From assembly GCF_004134865.1 (NCBI RefSeq), contig NZ_SDPO01000002.1:992001-1056000 (forward strand): a stretch of DNA of 64,000 bases. The letters run 5' to 3'. The position numbers and the translations under genes are program-made. The notes beneath the pieces were generated by a model that ran no database searches, was not told where the DNA came from, and saw only the letters and a program-made list of their open reading frames with translations. The DNA is from Agromyces fucosus. GTDB taxonomy: Bacteria; Actinomycetota; Actinomycetes; Actinomycetales; Microbacteriaceae. Positions 48,724 to 56,925 of the stretch are shown here, piece after piece; the first letter of the stretch is position 1; every line of letters begins with the position of its first letter.

Positions 48724-48831
48724 GCAGCCGCACTCGCGCAGCTGGGCAGGGAAGCATCTGGTGCGGGCCGACCCCGCATGCGGCCGGACGTCGCCGGGTG
48801 TACCGTGTGCCGCGAAAGCGAGGAGCACACC

Positions 48832-49176
48832 ATGGTTCTGATGCACCAGCGCAGCGGCGTGGCCGAAGACGACGTGTACTGGCACGAGTCGATCGAGGGC
48901 GCCTCGATCGGTTCCGACGTGTCGCTCATCCTCACGTACAGCTCGAAGGTCGGCTCCGGTCCGCGGCTGCACCTGCATCCGTATTCCGAGACGTTCGTCA
49001 TCCGCCATGGGCGGGCGCTGTTCACGGTCGGCGATGAACAACTGGAAGCCGTCGGCGGCCAGGTGCTCGTCGTGCCGGCACACACCCCGCACAAGTTCGT
49101 GATCATCGGACCCGAGGCCATGATCTCGACCCACATCCACGCGAGCCCGACCTTCATCACCGAATGGCTCGAGTGA
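48832..49176 (+). CDS. small cupin protein
   Basis: A 114-aa single-domain cupin. Metal ligands are His-Leu-His-Pro-Tyr-Ser-Glu (motif 1) and His-Thr-Pro-His in the second motif region. GCGAGGAGCACACC is a good ribosome site before ATG. It lies downstream of the HNH gene after a 108-bp gap that holds TACCGT but no other signal. The substrate is unknown. Confidence 0.9.
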   Translation: MVLMHQRSGVAEDDVYWHESIEGASIGSDVSLILTYSSKVGSGPRLHLHPYSETFVIRHGRALFTVGDEQLEAVGGQVLVVPAHTPHKFVIIGPEAMISTHIHASPTFITEWLE

Positions 49177-49215
49177 GGCGAGCCATCCGGCGATGAGCCG
49201 CTGAGGCGGCCGTGG

Positions 49216-49878
49216 CTAGGCCGCGAGCAGCCGCTCCGCGCGCGCGAGGTTCGCCACGAGCTCCTCGCGCGTCTGCGGCGTGACGTACGCCGGCTGATCG
49301 CGCTCGGCGCGCCAGCTCTCGGAGAGCGGACCGAACTCGACCGAGTCGAACCCGAAGTCGTCGAGGAGCGCAGTGACGAGCGCCGCGGCGTCGTCGAAGT
49401 CGCTCGCGGTCGACAGCGCTCGGCGACCGGGCGTTCCTGCGGGAGTGCCGTCGGTGAGGATCGAGGCGGCGAGGATGTTGTTGAAGCCCTTGGCGACCTT
49501 CGACTCGGGCAGGTGCGCCTGCAGCAGCCCCGAGACGGTCGCCTCGCCCGAGTCGAGCTCGGCGATGCGGCCGTCGCGCTCCCAGTAGTAGTTGTTCGTG
49601 TCGATCACGATCTTGCCGGCGAGCGGTGCCACGGGGATGTCGCGGTAGGCCTTCAGCGGAACCGTCACGATGACGAACTCCCCCGCCTCCGCGGCCTCGG
49701 CGGCCGTGCCGGCCGACGCGTTCGGGCCCAGTTCGGCGACGAGCTCGGCGAGCGTCTCGGGGCCGCGCGAGTTCGCGATCGTCACGCGGTGACCGAGCTC
49801 GACGAGCTTTCGAGCGAGCGCGCCGCCGATGTTGCCGGCGCCGATGATTCCGATGTCAGTTGGAGCGAGGTTCGTCAT
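49216..49878 (-). CDS. NAD(P)-binding F420-reductase-like oxidoreductase
   Basis: A 220-aa protein opening with Ile-Gly-Ile-Ile-Gly-Ala-Gly-Asn-Ile-Gly-Gly and Thr-Ile-Ala-Asn-Ser-Arg-Gly-Pro, the marks of the NADPH-dependent F420 reductase (Fno)/NAD-binding family. Thr-Asn-Asn-Tyr-Tyr-Trp and Lys-Gly-Phe-Asn-Asn-Ile are the mid-domain motifs. Some members act on NADP+ without F420. It is downstream of the flavoprotein fusion gene on the same strand. Confidence 0.85.
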   Translation of the reverse strand: MTNLAPTDIGIIGAGNIGGALARKLVELGHRVTIANSRGPETLAELVAELGPNASAGTAAEAAEAGEFVIVTVPLKAYRDIPVAPLAGKIVIDTNNYYWERDGRIAELDSGEATVSGLLQAHLPESKVAKGFNNILAASILTDGTPAGTPGRRALSTASDFDDAAALVTALLDDFGFDSVEFGPLSESWRAERDQPAYVTPQTREELVANLARAERLLAA

Positions 49879-49905
49879 GCTGGGATGCAACGCGTGCAAC
49901 GCGGA

Positions 49906-49945
49906 TTGATTCCGAGGATGCCGATCCGATTCCGAGAATGACGAT
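49906..49945. repeat. imperfect 20-bp tandem pair
   Basis: Two copies of GATTCCGAGrATG plus flank, about 20 bp apart, fill the gap between the stop of the flavoprotein fusion and the start of the F420-reductase-like gene. This may be an operator or leader element. Confidence 0.45.
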
Positions 49946-49950
49946 TCGAG

Positions 49951-52329
49951 TCAGGCGGGTTCGAGGTTGGCGTTGTCGCGGAACATGTTGCCGGAGTCGA
50001 CCTCGGCCTTGATCGCGCGCAGCCGCTCGAGGGTCGCGGGAGGATACGCCGCGGTGACGGACGCCGGACCCACCTCGGTCTCGAAGCTCACGTACGCGCC
50101 CGAGAAGTGCGGCGCCATGAACTCGTTCCACCGCTCGCTCGTGCGGTGCCGGCTCGAGCCGAAGGCGACGACCGAGAACTCCGCCGCGCGATGGGCGAAG
50201 GCCGTGGCATCCGCCGGCACGTCGTGCACGGCGCCGCCGACGGCTCGCAACTGGAAGAAGTAGGTCGCCCCGCTCTCGATGAATCGCGCGGCATCCGCCG
50301 CGAACTCCGGGGTGATGCGGCCGATGAGGCCCGTGCGCGCGGTCGGCTCGCCCTCGGCGGCGTGGCTGCCGTCGGCGGCGTTCGCCATGATCGACTCGTA
50401 GGTCGTGAGGCGCACGTCCTGCCCGATGAGCGGCGCGGCCTCCGCGAGCGGCTGCAGTCGGGCGACGACCGTGTCGGGGTCGTCGGAGTCGATGACCGCC
50501 ATCACCTGCGCGACGGGCGGCTCGCCCGGGCGGGCACCTCCCATGAGCAGGAAGCTCGTGACGTCGCGCGGCGAGTCGACGACCCAGTCGCCCCAGGCCT
50601 GCAGAAACCCGGCGGTGTCGCTCGCGTCGAACGCGAGCTGCGCGAAGCCGAGGGCGCCGACCTCGTCGACCTCGAACTCGAAGGCGGTGACGATGCCCAT
50701 GTTCGCGCCGGCGCCGCGAACGGCCCAGAAGAGGTCGGGATGCCGCGTGGCATCCGCTCGCACGACGGAGCCGTCGGCCAGCACCATCTCGACGGCGCGC
50801 ACGTGGTCGATCGTGAGGCCGTGCTCGCGCACGAGCCAGCCGATGCCGCCCGCCGTCGCGAGTCCGCCGACGCCCACTCCCCCGTAGTCGCCGGAGGAGA
50901 GCGCCCAGCCGTGCGGCGCGAGGAACGCCGCGACGTCCTGCCAGCGCGCACCCGCCTCGACGCGCACGAGCCGGCGCTCCTCGTCGAGCACCTCCATCGC
51001 GTTCAGCCGGGAGAGGTCGATGACGATGCCGCCGTCGTTCGTGGATCGACCGCTGATGCCGTGCCCGCCGCTGCGCACGCCGAGCGGCACCTCGGGGTTC
51101 GCACGTGCGAAGTCGACCGCCTCGGCGACCTGCGCGGCATCGGCCGGGCGCAGCACGAGGCCGGGGGCTCCGCCGCGCATGTACGTCGACTTCACGCGCA
51201 CGTAGCCGGCGTCGCCGGGCTCGATCGCGTCGGCGGCGAGCGAGGCGGGCACCGCGTCGTAGTCGATGCCGTCGCGTCGCTTACCGCGCACGGCCGAGTT
51301 GCGCACCGGTCTGCTCGCTGAGCCTGCACCCCCGTTCCCTGAGCCTGTCGAAGGGCTCCCGGCAGACAGAGCGATCGAGTCGGCGGATGCCGCGGCATCC
51401 GCTGCTCGCAGCTCTCGTGCGACCGCTTCGCGAAGGGCCGGCGCGACCTCCTCGGCGAAGTGCACGATCGTGCCGGGGTCGTCGCTCGCGAGGATGAAGG
51501 TGCCCACGCCGTCGTCGACGACGTACGGCAGCAGGTCGTCGACCCACTGCGCGGCCGGCCCGTTCAGGAACCCGCCGCCGCCGAACCGGCCGCCGATGTT
51601 GACCATCCGGCGGATCTCGCGGGGGTCCCGGCCGGCGGCGATCGCGGCCTCGTCGATGCGTGCGTTGCCGGCCGCGTAGTCGCCCGGCTGCATGTACCCG
51701 AGCGAGGGCAGCCAGCCGTCGCCCTTGCGGCCGATGAGTCGCAGCATGCGGGGCTTCAGCGCACCGATGATGATCGGGATGTTGTGCGCCGGCGCCGGGC
51801 CGCGCTTCGCGCCGTCGACCCGGTAGTAGGTGCCGTCGACCTGGAAACGCGCTCGCTCGCCCTGGTCCCAGACGCCGCGGATGACGTCGATGCCCTCGGA
51901 GAGCGCGTCGACCGCCTGCCCGGGGGTGAGCCTGCGGCCGCCCATCGCGTCGATCGCATCCCAGAACCCGCCGGCGCCGAGGCCGAGCTCGAAGCGTCCG
52001 CCCGAGAGCAGGTCGAGGCTCGCGGCGGCACGGGCCAGCACGGCCGGCGGCCGAAGCGGCAGGTTCGTCACGTTCGCGGCGAGGTGGATGCGCTCGGTGC
52101 GCGCCGCGACCCAGGTGAGCAGGGTCTGCGTGTCGTGGAACGCCGGTTGGTACGGGTGGTCCTGGAACGTCACGAGGTCGTAGCCCGATGCCTCGCTGAG
52201 CTCGGCGAGTCGCACGGCGAACTGCGGCGGGTCGTTCTTCGGCGTGATGAAGGTGCCGAACTGCAGGTCGTGGCCGTAGTGCATCGTGCTCCGATCGATC
52301 GCGGGCGCACGGGCATCGTCCTGCGCCAC
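49951..52329 (-). CDS. natural fusion: luciferase-like flavin monooxygenase plus BBE-type FAD oxidase
   Basis: A 792-aa two-domain enzyme. Residues about 20-310 are a bacterial-luciferase-like LLM fold (Gly-Thr-Phe-Ile-Thr-Pro near the start, Gly-Leu-Gly-Ala-Gly-Gly-Phe-Trp). After a low-complexity linker, about 345-792 is an FAD-linked PCMH/BBE oxidase: Gly-Gly-His-Gly carries the His that is covalently attached to FAD, and the tail is Met-Phe-Arg-Asp-Asn-Ala-Asn-Leu. The second Cys link is absent. GTG 52329 has GGAGGATGGGAG in front. In other Actinobacteria the two parts are often separate neighbours. The linker contains a dispersed repeat (see 51334-51355). Confidence 0.85.
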   Translation of the reverse strand: MAQDDARAPAIDRSTMHYGHDLQFGTFITPKNDPPQFAVRLAELSEASGYDLVTFQDHPYQPAFHDTQTLLTWVAARTERIHLAANVTNLPLRPPAVLARAAASLDLLSGGRFELGLGAGGFWDAIDAMGGRRLTPGQAVDALSEGIDVIRGVWDQGERARFQVDGTYYRVDGAKRGPAPAHNIPIIIGALKPRMLRLIGRKGDGWLPSLGYMQPGDYAAGNARIDEAAIAAGRDPREIRRMVNIGGRFGGGGFLNGPAAQWVDDLLPYVVDDGVGTFILASDDPGTIVHFAEEVAPALREAVARELRAADAAASADSIALSAGSPSTGSGNGGAGSASRPVRNSAVRGKRRDGIDYDAVPASLAADAIEPGDAGYVRVKSTYMRGGAPGLVLRPADAAQVAEAVDFARANPEVPLGVRSGGHGISGRSTNDGGIVIDLSRLNAMEVLDEERRLVRVEAGARWQDVAAFLAPHGWALSSGDYGGVGVGGLATAGGIGWLVREHGLTIDHVRAVEMVLADGSVVRADATRHPDLFWAVRGAGANMGIVTAFEFEVDEVGALGFAQLAFDASDTAGFLQAWGDWVVDSPRDVTSFLLMGGARPGEPPVAQVMAVIDSDDPDTVVARLQPLAEAAPLIGQDVRLTTYESIMANAADGSHAAEGEPTARTGLIGRITPEFAADAARFIESGATYFFQLRAVGGAVHDVPADATAFAHRAAEFSVVAFGSSRHRTSERWNEFMAPHFSGAYVSFETEVGPASVTAAYPPATLERLRAIKAEVDSGNMFRDNANLEPA
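51334..51355 (-). repeat. in-frame copy of a dispersed repeat inside the fusion-gene linker
   Basis: The 22-bp segment beginning GTTCCCTGAGCCTG and continuing TCGAAGGG is a repeat commonly found between genes in high-GC Actinobacteria. Here it lies at about residues 325-332 of the luciferase-BBE fusion, with a partial neighbour (CGCTGAGCCTG) at 51317-51327. On the coding strand it adds Pro-Ser-Thr-Gly-Ser-Gly-Asn-Gly to the linker. Confidence 0.75.
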
Positions 52330-52372
52330 GCTCCCATCCTCCGGCACGGGGTGCGGCGGTCGCACGAGAGGG

Positions 52373-52395
52373 GTAAGCTACTTACCTATGGTAAG
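52373..52395. promoter_or_regulatory. two overlapping dyads, HxlR operator
   Basis: GTAAG-CTA-CTTAC (52373-52385) and CTTACC-TAT-GGTAAG (52381-52395) share the CTTAC half. The second spans the HxlR start codon (52388). GTAAn/nTTAC is the usual HxlR site type. The divergent flavoprotein fusion starts at 52329. Confidence 0.85.
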
Positions 52396-52810
52396 CAACT
52401 CGGAGACGGATGACGCGGATGACGCGGCCGTCGCGCTGCTCGACGACCGACGCACCCGCCTGCACGAACTCGGCCACATCGACGAGGCGCAGTGCCGCCG
52501 ATTCCAGAGCACGGTCGAGTTCGCGGGCCGCAAGTGGAACGCGGCCATCCTGCTCGCCGGCGTGCGCGGGGCCCGCCGGTTCTCGGAGTACCGCAGCACC
52601 GTCACCGGCATCTCCGACCGGCTGCTCGCCGCCCGCCTCAAGGAGCTCGAAGACGAAGGCGTCCTCGAACGGCACGTGCGGGCGACGACGCCGGTGACGA
52701 TCACCTACACGCCGAGCACCGCGGGCCTGCAGCTCATCGAGCTGCTGCAGCCGCTCGTCGAGTGGGGTCAGGCACGTGTCGTTCCCACCGAGCGCCAGAC
52801 TGCGGGCTGA
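52388..52810 (+). CDS. HxlR-family regulator
   Basis: A 140-aa winged-helix protein with Lys-Trp-Asn-Ala-Ala-Ile-Leu, Arg-Phe-Ser-Glu-Tyr and Ile-Ser-Asp-Arg-Leu-Leu-Ala-Ala-Arg-Leu-Lys-Glu-Leu, the recognition helix of the family. The conserved Cys usually found near the start of the fold is present as Gln-Cys-Arg-Arg. It most likely controls itself and the divergent fusion gene through the GTAAG/CTTAC dyads. HxlR proteins often sense electrophiles or quinones. Confidence 0.93.
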   Translation: MVSNSETDDADDAAVALLDDRRTRLHELGHIDEAQCRRFQSTVEFAGRKWNAAILLAGVRGARRFSEYRSTVTGISDRLLAARLKELEDEGVLERHVRATTPVTITYTPSTAGLQLIELLQPLVEWGQARVVPTERQTAG

Positions 52811-52830
52811 CGCCGGCAGGCACGCACGGA

Positions 52831-53433
52831 CTACAGCCAGCCCTGCTGTTCGGCGACCTTTGCCGCACTGACGCGGTTGCTGGCACCGGTCTTGCCGATC
52901 GCCGACGACAGGTAGTTGCGCACCGTTGCCGGCGACAGGTGCAGTCGTACCGCGATCTCCTGCACGGTCGCCCCGCGGGCGCCCTCCACCAGCACCTCCC
53001 GCTCGCGATCGGTCAGCGGGCTCGGCGGAGTCGCCAGAGCGGATGCCGCGAGCTGCGGGTCGACGACGATCGATCCGCCGACGACCGCCCGCAACTGCTC
53101 GGCGAGCCGCTCGACCGGCACATCCTTCAGCAGGAATCCTCGCGCGCCCGCCTCGAGTGCGCGCTTGAGGTAGCCCGGACGCCCGAAGGTCGTCAGCACC
53201 ACGACGACGACGCCGGGCACCTCGGCGAGGAGGAGCGGCGTGACCTCGAGCCCGGTGGCGCCGGGCATCTCGATGTCGAGCAGGGCGACGTCGGGACGAC
53301 TCTCGCGGGCGGCGGCCACGACGGCGTCACCACGCCCGACCTGCGCGACGACCTCGAAGTCGGGTTCGAGATCGAGCAGGGTTCCGAGAGCAGTGCGGAA
53401 CATCGTCTGATCCTCGGCGAGCAGGATCCTCAT
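52831..53433 (-). CDS. NarL/LuxR-type response regulator
   Basis: A 200-aa protein with a receiver domain (phospho-acceptor Asp53 in Leu-Leu-Asp-Ile-Glu-Met-Pro, acidic pair Glu7-Asp8, Lys103) and a C-terminal LuxR HTH (Leu-Thr-Asp-Arg-Glu-Arg-Glu-Val-Leu, Ser-Pro-Ala-Thr-Val-Arg-Asn-Tyr-Leu). Its ATG overlaps the stop of the kinase gene (ATGA), so the pair is made together. Confidence 0.95.
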   Translation of the reverse strand: MRILLAEDQTMFRTALGTLLDLEPDFEVVAQVGRGDAVVAAARESRPDVALLDIEMPGATGLEVTPLLLAEVPGVVVVVLTTFGRPGYLKRALEAGARGFLLKDVPVERLAEQLRAVVGGSIVVDPQLAASALATPPSPLTDREREVLVEGARGATVQEIAVRLHLSPATVRNYLSSAIGKTGASNRVSAAKVAEQQGWL

Positions 53434-54650
53434 GACTCCCCCTTCAGCCGATCGCTCGTCGGCACGCGCACCACGATGCGGAACCCGTCTGCCGCATGGG
53501 CGGCGTGGAGTTCGCCGTTCGCCTCGGCGACCCGTTCACGGAGACCCCGGAGTCCCGTTCCGTCCGGCGTCGGCGTCGGCTCAGGCGTCGACGCCGGGCG
53601 GCCGTCGTCCGAGATCTCGATGACGTCGAAGCCCTCCACGTGCTCGATCGTGACACGGCAGCGCCGCGCGGTCGAGTGCCGCATGATGTTCGTCGACCCC
53701 TCGCGAACCACCCAGCCGAAGAGCTCGTCGGTCGCGGTCGGGAGCGGTCCGGCATCGTTGCGGATATCGACGGCGCGGCCGGATGAGACGAGAGCGAGGC
53801 GCGCGCGCTCGAGCTCGAGCGCGAGGCCCGCGTCGCGATAGCCGGTGACGGCCGCGCGCACGTCGGCGAGCGCCTGTCGCCCGATCGTCTCGATATCGGC
53901 GGCATGCGCCGCAGCGGCATCCGCGTCGTCGTGCGCGAGCCGTCGCGCCAGCTCCGCCTTCACGACGATCACCGACAGACTGTGTCCGAGCAGGTCGTGC
54001 AGGTCGCGCGCGAATCGCACGCGCTCGTGCACCACCGCGGCCCGTGCGAGTTCTTCGCGTGCGGCGTCGAGTTCGGCGATCACGGCGACGAGCCGGTGCA
54101 CCACGAAGTTGCCGAGCCCGGCGAGGAAGACGAAGAGGGCGGCGCCGAGACCCGCGAACACGTCGAGCGCGACGAAACCCACGAGCAGGCCGGCGAACGC
54201 CGACATGGCGAGGATCACCGGCAGCACCACACGTTCGTGCAGCGCCACCCCGGCTGCGATCGCGGGCAGCGCGAGCGGCGTGACCCATGAGAATGCGCCC
54301 ATGCTCGCGCACGCGATACCCGCGAGCAGGACGAGCGCGCCGACGGCGAGCGGCGCGTCCCGGCGGCGCGACCCGACCGCGACGGCCACCGCGAAGGTCG
54401 CCGCCGCCCCGACGAGAAACGCTACGGCAAGGGCGATCCGGAACGGTTCGGCGCCATCGAGCACGAGCCCGACGAGATCTGCGGCCGGCGCGAACAGCAG
54501 GATGGTGCACCAGAGGACGGTCATCCACAGTCCGGTGTGCCTCCCGATCCACGCGAGGAACCAACCCGTGGAGCCCGCTGCCAAGGCTCGAGCGCCCGGG
54601 CGCCACTGGTTCGTGCCGGCACTCGAGCGCCCGCTCGCGGCATCCGTCAT
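53430..54650 (-). CDS. sensor histidine kinase, NarX/DesK-like (HisKA_3)
   Basis: A 406-aa kinase with five to six N-terminal spans (about 40-190) and no large extracellular loop, so it probably senses the membrane or a partner. The phospho-His is His218 in Arg-Asp-Leu-His-Asp-Leu-Leu-Gly-His-Ser. The ATP domain has Asp-Gly-Thr-Gly-Leu-Arg-Gly-Leu-Arg-Glu-Arg. Its start overlaps the stop of the preceding membrane-protein gene (ATGA). Confidence 0.95.
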   Translation of the reverse strand: MTDAASGRSSAGTNQWRPGARALAAGSTGWFLAWIGRHTGLWMTVLWCTILLFAPAADLVGLVLDGAEPFRIALAVAFLVGAAATFAVAVAVGSRRRDAPLAVGALVLLAGIACASMGAFSWVTPLALPAIAAGVALHERVVLPVILAMSAFAGLLVGFVALDVFAGLGAALFVFLAGLGNFVVHRLVAVIAELDAAREELARAAVVHERVRFARDLHDLLGHSLSVIVVKAELARRLAHDDADAAAAHAADIETIGRQALADVRAAVTGYRDAGLALELERARLALVSSGRAVDIRNDAGPLPTATDELFGWVVREGSTNIMRHSTARRCRVTIEHVEGFDVIEISDDGRPASTPEPTPTPDGTGLRGLRERVAEANGELHAAHAADGFRIVVRVPTSDRLKGES

Positions 54651-55099
54651 CGGCGCACCTCGACCGCGCGGCGCGGCGCCAGTCCGACGATGAGCGACCC
54701 GCCCACGACCACGTGCATCACGAGCAGCACGGCCGTCGAGGCACCGGATGCCGCGCTCAGAAGCGGGCCTGCGAGCGAGAGCACTCCGACGCAGATCGAG
54801 ATCACGAACCAGAGTCGCCGCGCGTTCCGTGCGAACCTGGCGATGAGCGCGGAAACGGCCAGGGCGCCGGCCGCGCCGACGACGGCCGCGATCGCGACGA
54901 GCGCCGGGCCGACCGGCTGCGCACCGGCACCCATTCGCGCTTCGAGGTCGATGCCGGCGATCGGCACCGCGATCGCCCAAATGAGCAGCGCTCCGAAGAC
55001 GGCTCCGAGTACGGCACCGGTCGCCCGCGCCGGCGGCGCACCCCGCCGCAGGCTCGGCGACGTGCCGAGGGTGTGAGTGGATTCGCGTTGTGCAGTCAT
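54647..55099 (-). CDS. four-span membrane protein (DUF6069-like)
   Basis: A 150-aa protein with a basic N-terminal tail (about 25 residues) and four membrane segments, the last pair around Val-Leu-Leu-Val-Met-His-Val-Val-Val. It resembles DUF6069 proteins, but the match is by pattern only. It is the first gene of a three-gene operon whose members overlap by ATGA, and it may be the signal-receiving or regulated partner of the kinase. Confidence 0.72.
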   Translation of the reverse strand: MTAQRESTHTLGTSPSLRRGAPPARATGAVLGAVFGALLIWAIAVPIAGIDLEARMGAGAQPVGPALVAIAAVVGAAGALAVSALIARFARNARRLWFVISICVGVLSLAGPLLSAASGASTAVLLVMHVVVGGSLIVGLAPRRAVEVRR

Positions 55100-55142
55100 G
55101 ATTCGAGGTTAGAAACCGTATGCAGGCGACGGCAGAGCCGTT

Positions 55143-55223
55143 CGTCTCGTCTCGATCGTGACAGATGTCACTCGCGTTCGGCCTGTCGGCGAAGACGCGA
55201 ACGCGCCGCATCGAGACGAGACG
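55143..55223. repeat. nested inverted-repeat element upstream of two-component operon
   Basis: An outer 14-bp perfect stem pairs CGTCTCGTCTCGAT (55143-55156) with ATCGAGACGAGACG (55210-55223). Inside it are a palindrome GTGACA-GA-TGTCAC (55158-55171) and an 8-bp stem CGCGTTCG/CGAACGCG (55173-55180, 55198-55205). The gap 55100-55303 holds no gene. It may be an operator plus leader structure for the operon starting at 55099. Confidence 0.7.
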
Positions 55224-55303
55224 AGACGGGATGGTCACGCTCGATCGTCGGGATGCGACGCGTTCGGCCGGAGGTCGGGCGCAGCTGGAGCGCGCGGTCC
55301 CTG

Positions 55304-55828
55304 CTACTTGGTATCGCCCGACGTTCCCGGCTCGGCGGCGGCGGCGTGTGCGGATGCCGCGTCCGCAGCGGGCTCGGCCGGGGCTTCGGAAGCCTCGACC
55401 TCTTCGACGACGACCTCTTCGACGACGGCAGGCGCTTCGGCGACGGGCGCGACCCCGGCAGCGGCGGCCTCAGCCTCGGCGCGGTCGAACTCCGCCTCGG
55501 CGCGATCGAGCTCCGCCTCGAAGGCGGCATCCTCAGCTGCGACGAGCGCGGCGGCTTCCGCCGACGCGACACGAGCGCTCCGGCCGAGTGCGTGCACCGC
55601 GAGGGCGATGACGACGGCGAGTGCACCGACCGCGAGCAGCAGGCCCGCGACCGTCGTGTTCGTCTGCGCGCCGAGGAGCCCGGCGACATCCTGCGAGCCG
55701 GAGGTGTAGAACTCGACCTGGCTGGCGGTCGACGAGCTCAGGAGCCAGTAGCCCCCGCCGATCAGCGCCACTGCCGCGACCCAGAGCAGGATCAGCGGCA
55801 CGTTGACCTTGGAGGCGGTTGTATTCAC
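55304..55828 (-). CDS. membrane protein with acidic Ala/Glu-rich tail
   Basis: A 174-aa product starting at GTG. Two membrane spans (about 12-30 and 58-82) flank a short outer loop. The C-terminal half is a long Ala/Glu/Val-rich helix with repeated Ala-Glu-Ala-Glu and Val-Val-Glu-Glu blocks, probably a coiled coil in the cytosol. The Asn/Ser-rich loop and tail show no known domain. AGGA lies at long spacing before the GTG. Function unknown. Confidence 0.7.
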   Translation of the reverse strand: MNTTASKVNVPLILLWVAAVALIGGGYWLLSSSTASQVEFYTSGSQDVAGLLGAQTNTTVAGLLLAVGALAVVIALAVHALGRSARVASAEAAALVAAEDAAFEAELDRAEAEFDRAEAEAAAAGVAPVAEAPAVVEEVVVEEVEASEAPAEPAADAASAHAAAAEPGTSGDTK

Positions 55829-55891
55829 GATGTGTGTGTCCTTCGCAATCGGGAGAGGCCGGGTCGGCCTCAGAGCACGGTAATTGCAGAG

Positions 55892-55910
55892 CCTATGCGT
55901 GTCCTATGCG
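55892..55910. promoter_or_regulatory. CCTATGCG direct repeat with one-turn spacing
   Basis: CCTATGCG occurs at 55892-55899 and 55903-55910, 11 bp apart, in the AT-rich 128-bp region upstream of the 55828 gene. This is a possible activator site for that gene. Confidence 0.4.
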
Positions 55911-55956
55911 CGAGGGGAACATCTCCCGGACGACGAACGGCTCCCGCGCCTCTCCA

Positions 55957-56892
55957 TCAGATCGCGCGGTGGTCGACGAACGCCATGCGCGGGCCCCGCC
56001 GAGGCCGCCCGCGCACTCCCGCGGCGCCGAGCAGCCGCACGACGCGATAGCGATGGCCGCGCCACGGCTCGAGCGTCTCGAGCATCTCGTCGTCGGTCAT
56101 GTCGCGCCCCGCGAGCGCGTGTCCCACGTAGTTGGAGAGGTGGTAATCGCCGACGGAGAGCGCATCGGCGTCGCCCAGCGCGCGCTGGGCGACCTCGGCG
56201 ACGGTCCACGGGCCGACGCCCGGCATGAGGGTGAGGCGAGCCGCGGCATCCGCGGGGCTCATCGCGACGACGGCCTCGAGCTTGTCGGCGTATCCCGCCG
56301 CGTTCGCAAGCGCGCGCGCCCGTTTCGGGTCGACGCCCGCGCGATGCCACTCCCAGCTCGGGATCGTGCGCCAGACCTCGGGTGACGGCACGACCCGCAT
56401 CGGCCGGGGCGTCGGGCCGGGGGCCGGCGTGCCGAAGCCGATGAGCAGGCGGCGCCAGGAGTCGTGCGCCTGGAGGGTGATGACCTTCTGCTCGAGGATC
56501 GTTGCGGCGAGGGCCTCGAAGACCTGCGCGGTGCGCGTGATGCGCAGGCCGGGATTGCGCCGGTGCGCGTCGTCGAGCATCGGCAGTCGCGGCTCGAAGC
56601 CCGTGGGGTCGTCGGCGTCGCCGAGCAGTTCGGGCGCCTGCACGACCGCGGCACCGGCACCCGGCCCCCACGCCTCGCAGCGCAGCGTCTCGGCATCGGG
56701 CTGGGTCAGTCGCAGGGTCGCATCGCCTTCGGGCGTGCGCGTCGTGCGCCAGACGGCGCCGGTCGCGTCGAGCAGGAACGCCGGGTCGCCGACGCCGCGC
56801 CGCAGCGCTCCGAGCGTCTGGCGCAGATCGGTCGGATGCCGCGGCCGCCAGCTGAGGGCATGGTCGGCGATCACGACTTCAGTGTGACGCAC
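55957..56892 (-). CDS. DNA-3-methyladenine glycosylase, AlkA-type HhH-GPD
   Basis: A 311-aa protein. The helix-hairpin-helix Leu-Met-Pro-Gly-Val-Gly-Pro-Trp-Thr (about 222-230) is followed by catalytic Asp249 in Ser-Val-Gly-Asp-Tyr-His-Leu. No iron-sulfur cluster Cys set is present, as expected for AlkA. The Gln-Lys pair at 135-136 (Glu-Gln-Lys) and a Tyr near the DNA-facing helix are conserved. The N-terminal half (1-120) is the AlkA-like beta domain in shortened form. GTG 56892 is the longest start. It removes alkylated bases in base-excision repair. Confidence 0.9.
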   Translation of the reverse strand: MRHTEVVIADHALSWRPRHPTDLRQTLGALRRGVGDPAFLLDATGAVWRTTRTPEGDATLRLTQPDAETLRCEAWGPGAGAAVVQAPELLGDADDPTGFEPRLPMLDDAHRRNPGLRITRTAQVFEALAATILEQKVITLQAHDSWRRLLIGFGTPAPGPTPRPMRVVPSPEVWRTIPSWEWHRAGVDPKRARALANAAGYADKLEAVVAMSPADAAARLTLMPGVGPWTVAEVAQRALGDADALSVGDYHLSNYVGHALAGRDMTDDEMLETLEPWRGHRYRVVRLLGAAGVRGRPRRGPRMAFVDHRAI

Positions 56893-56925
56893 GCACCTGA
56901 CAGTCGCGACGAGGCCGGTCGCCGC

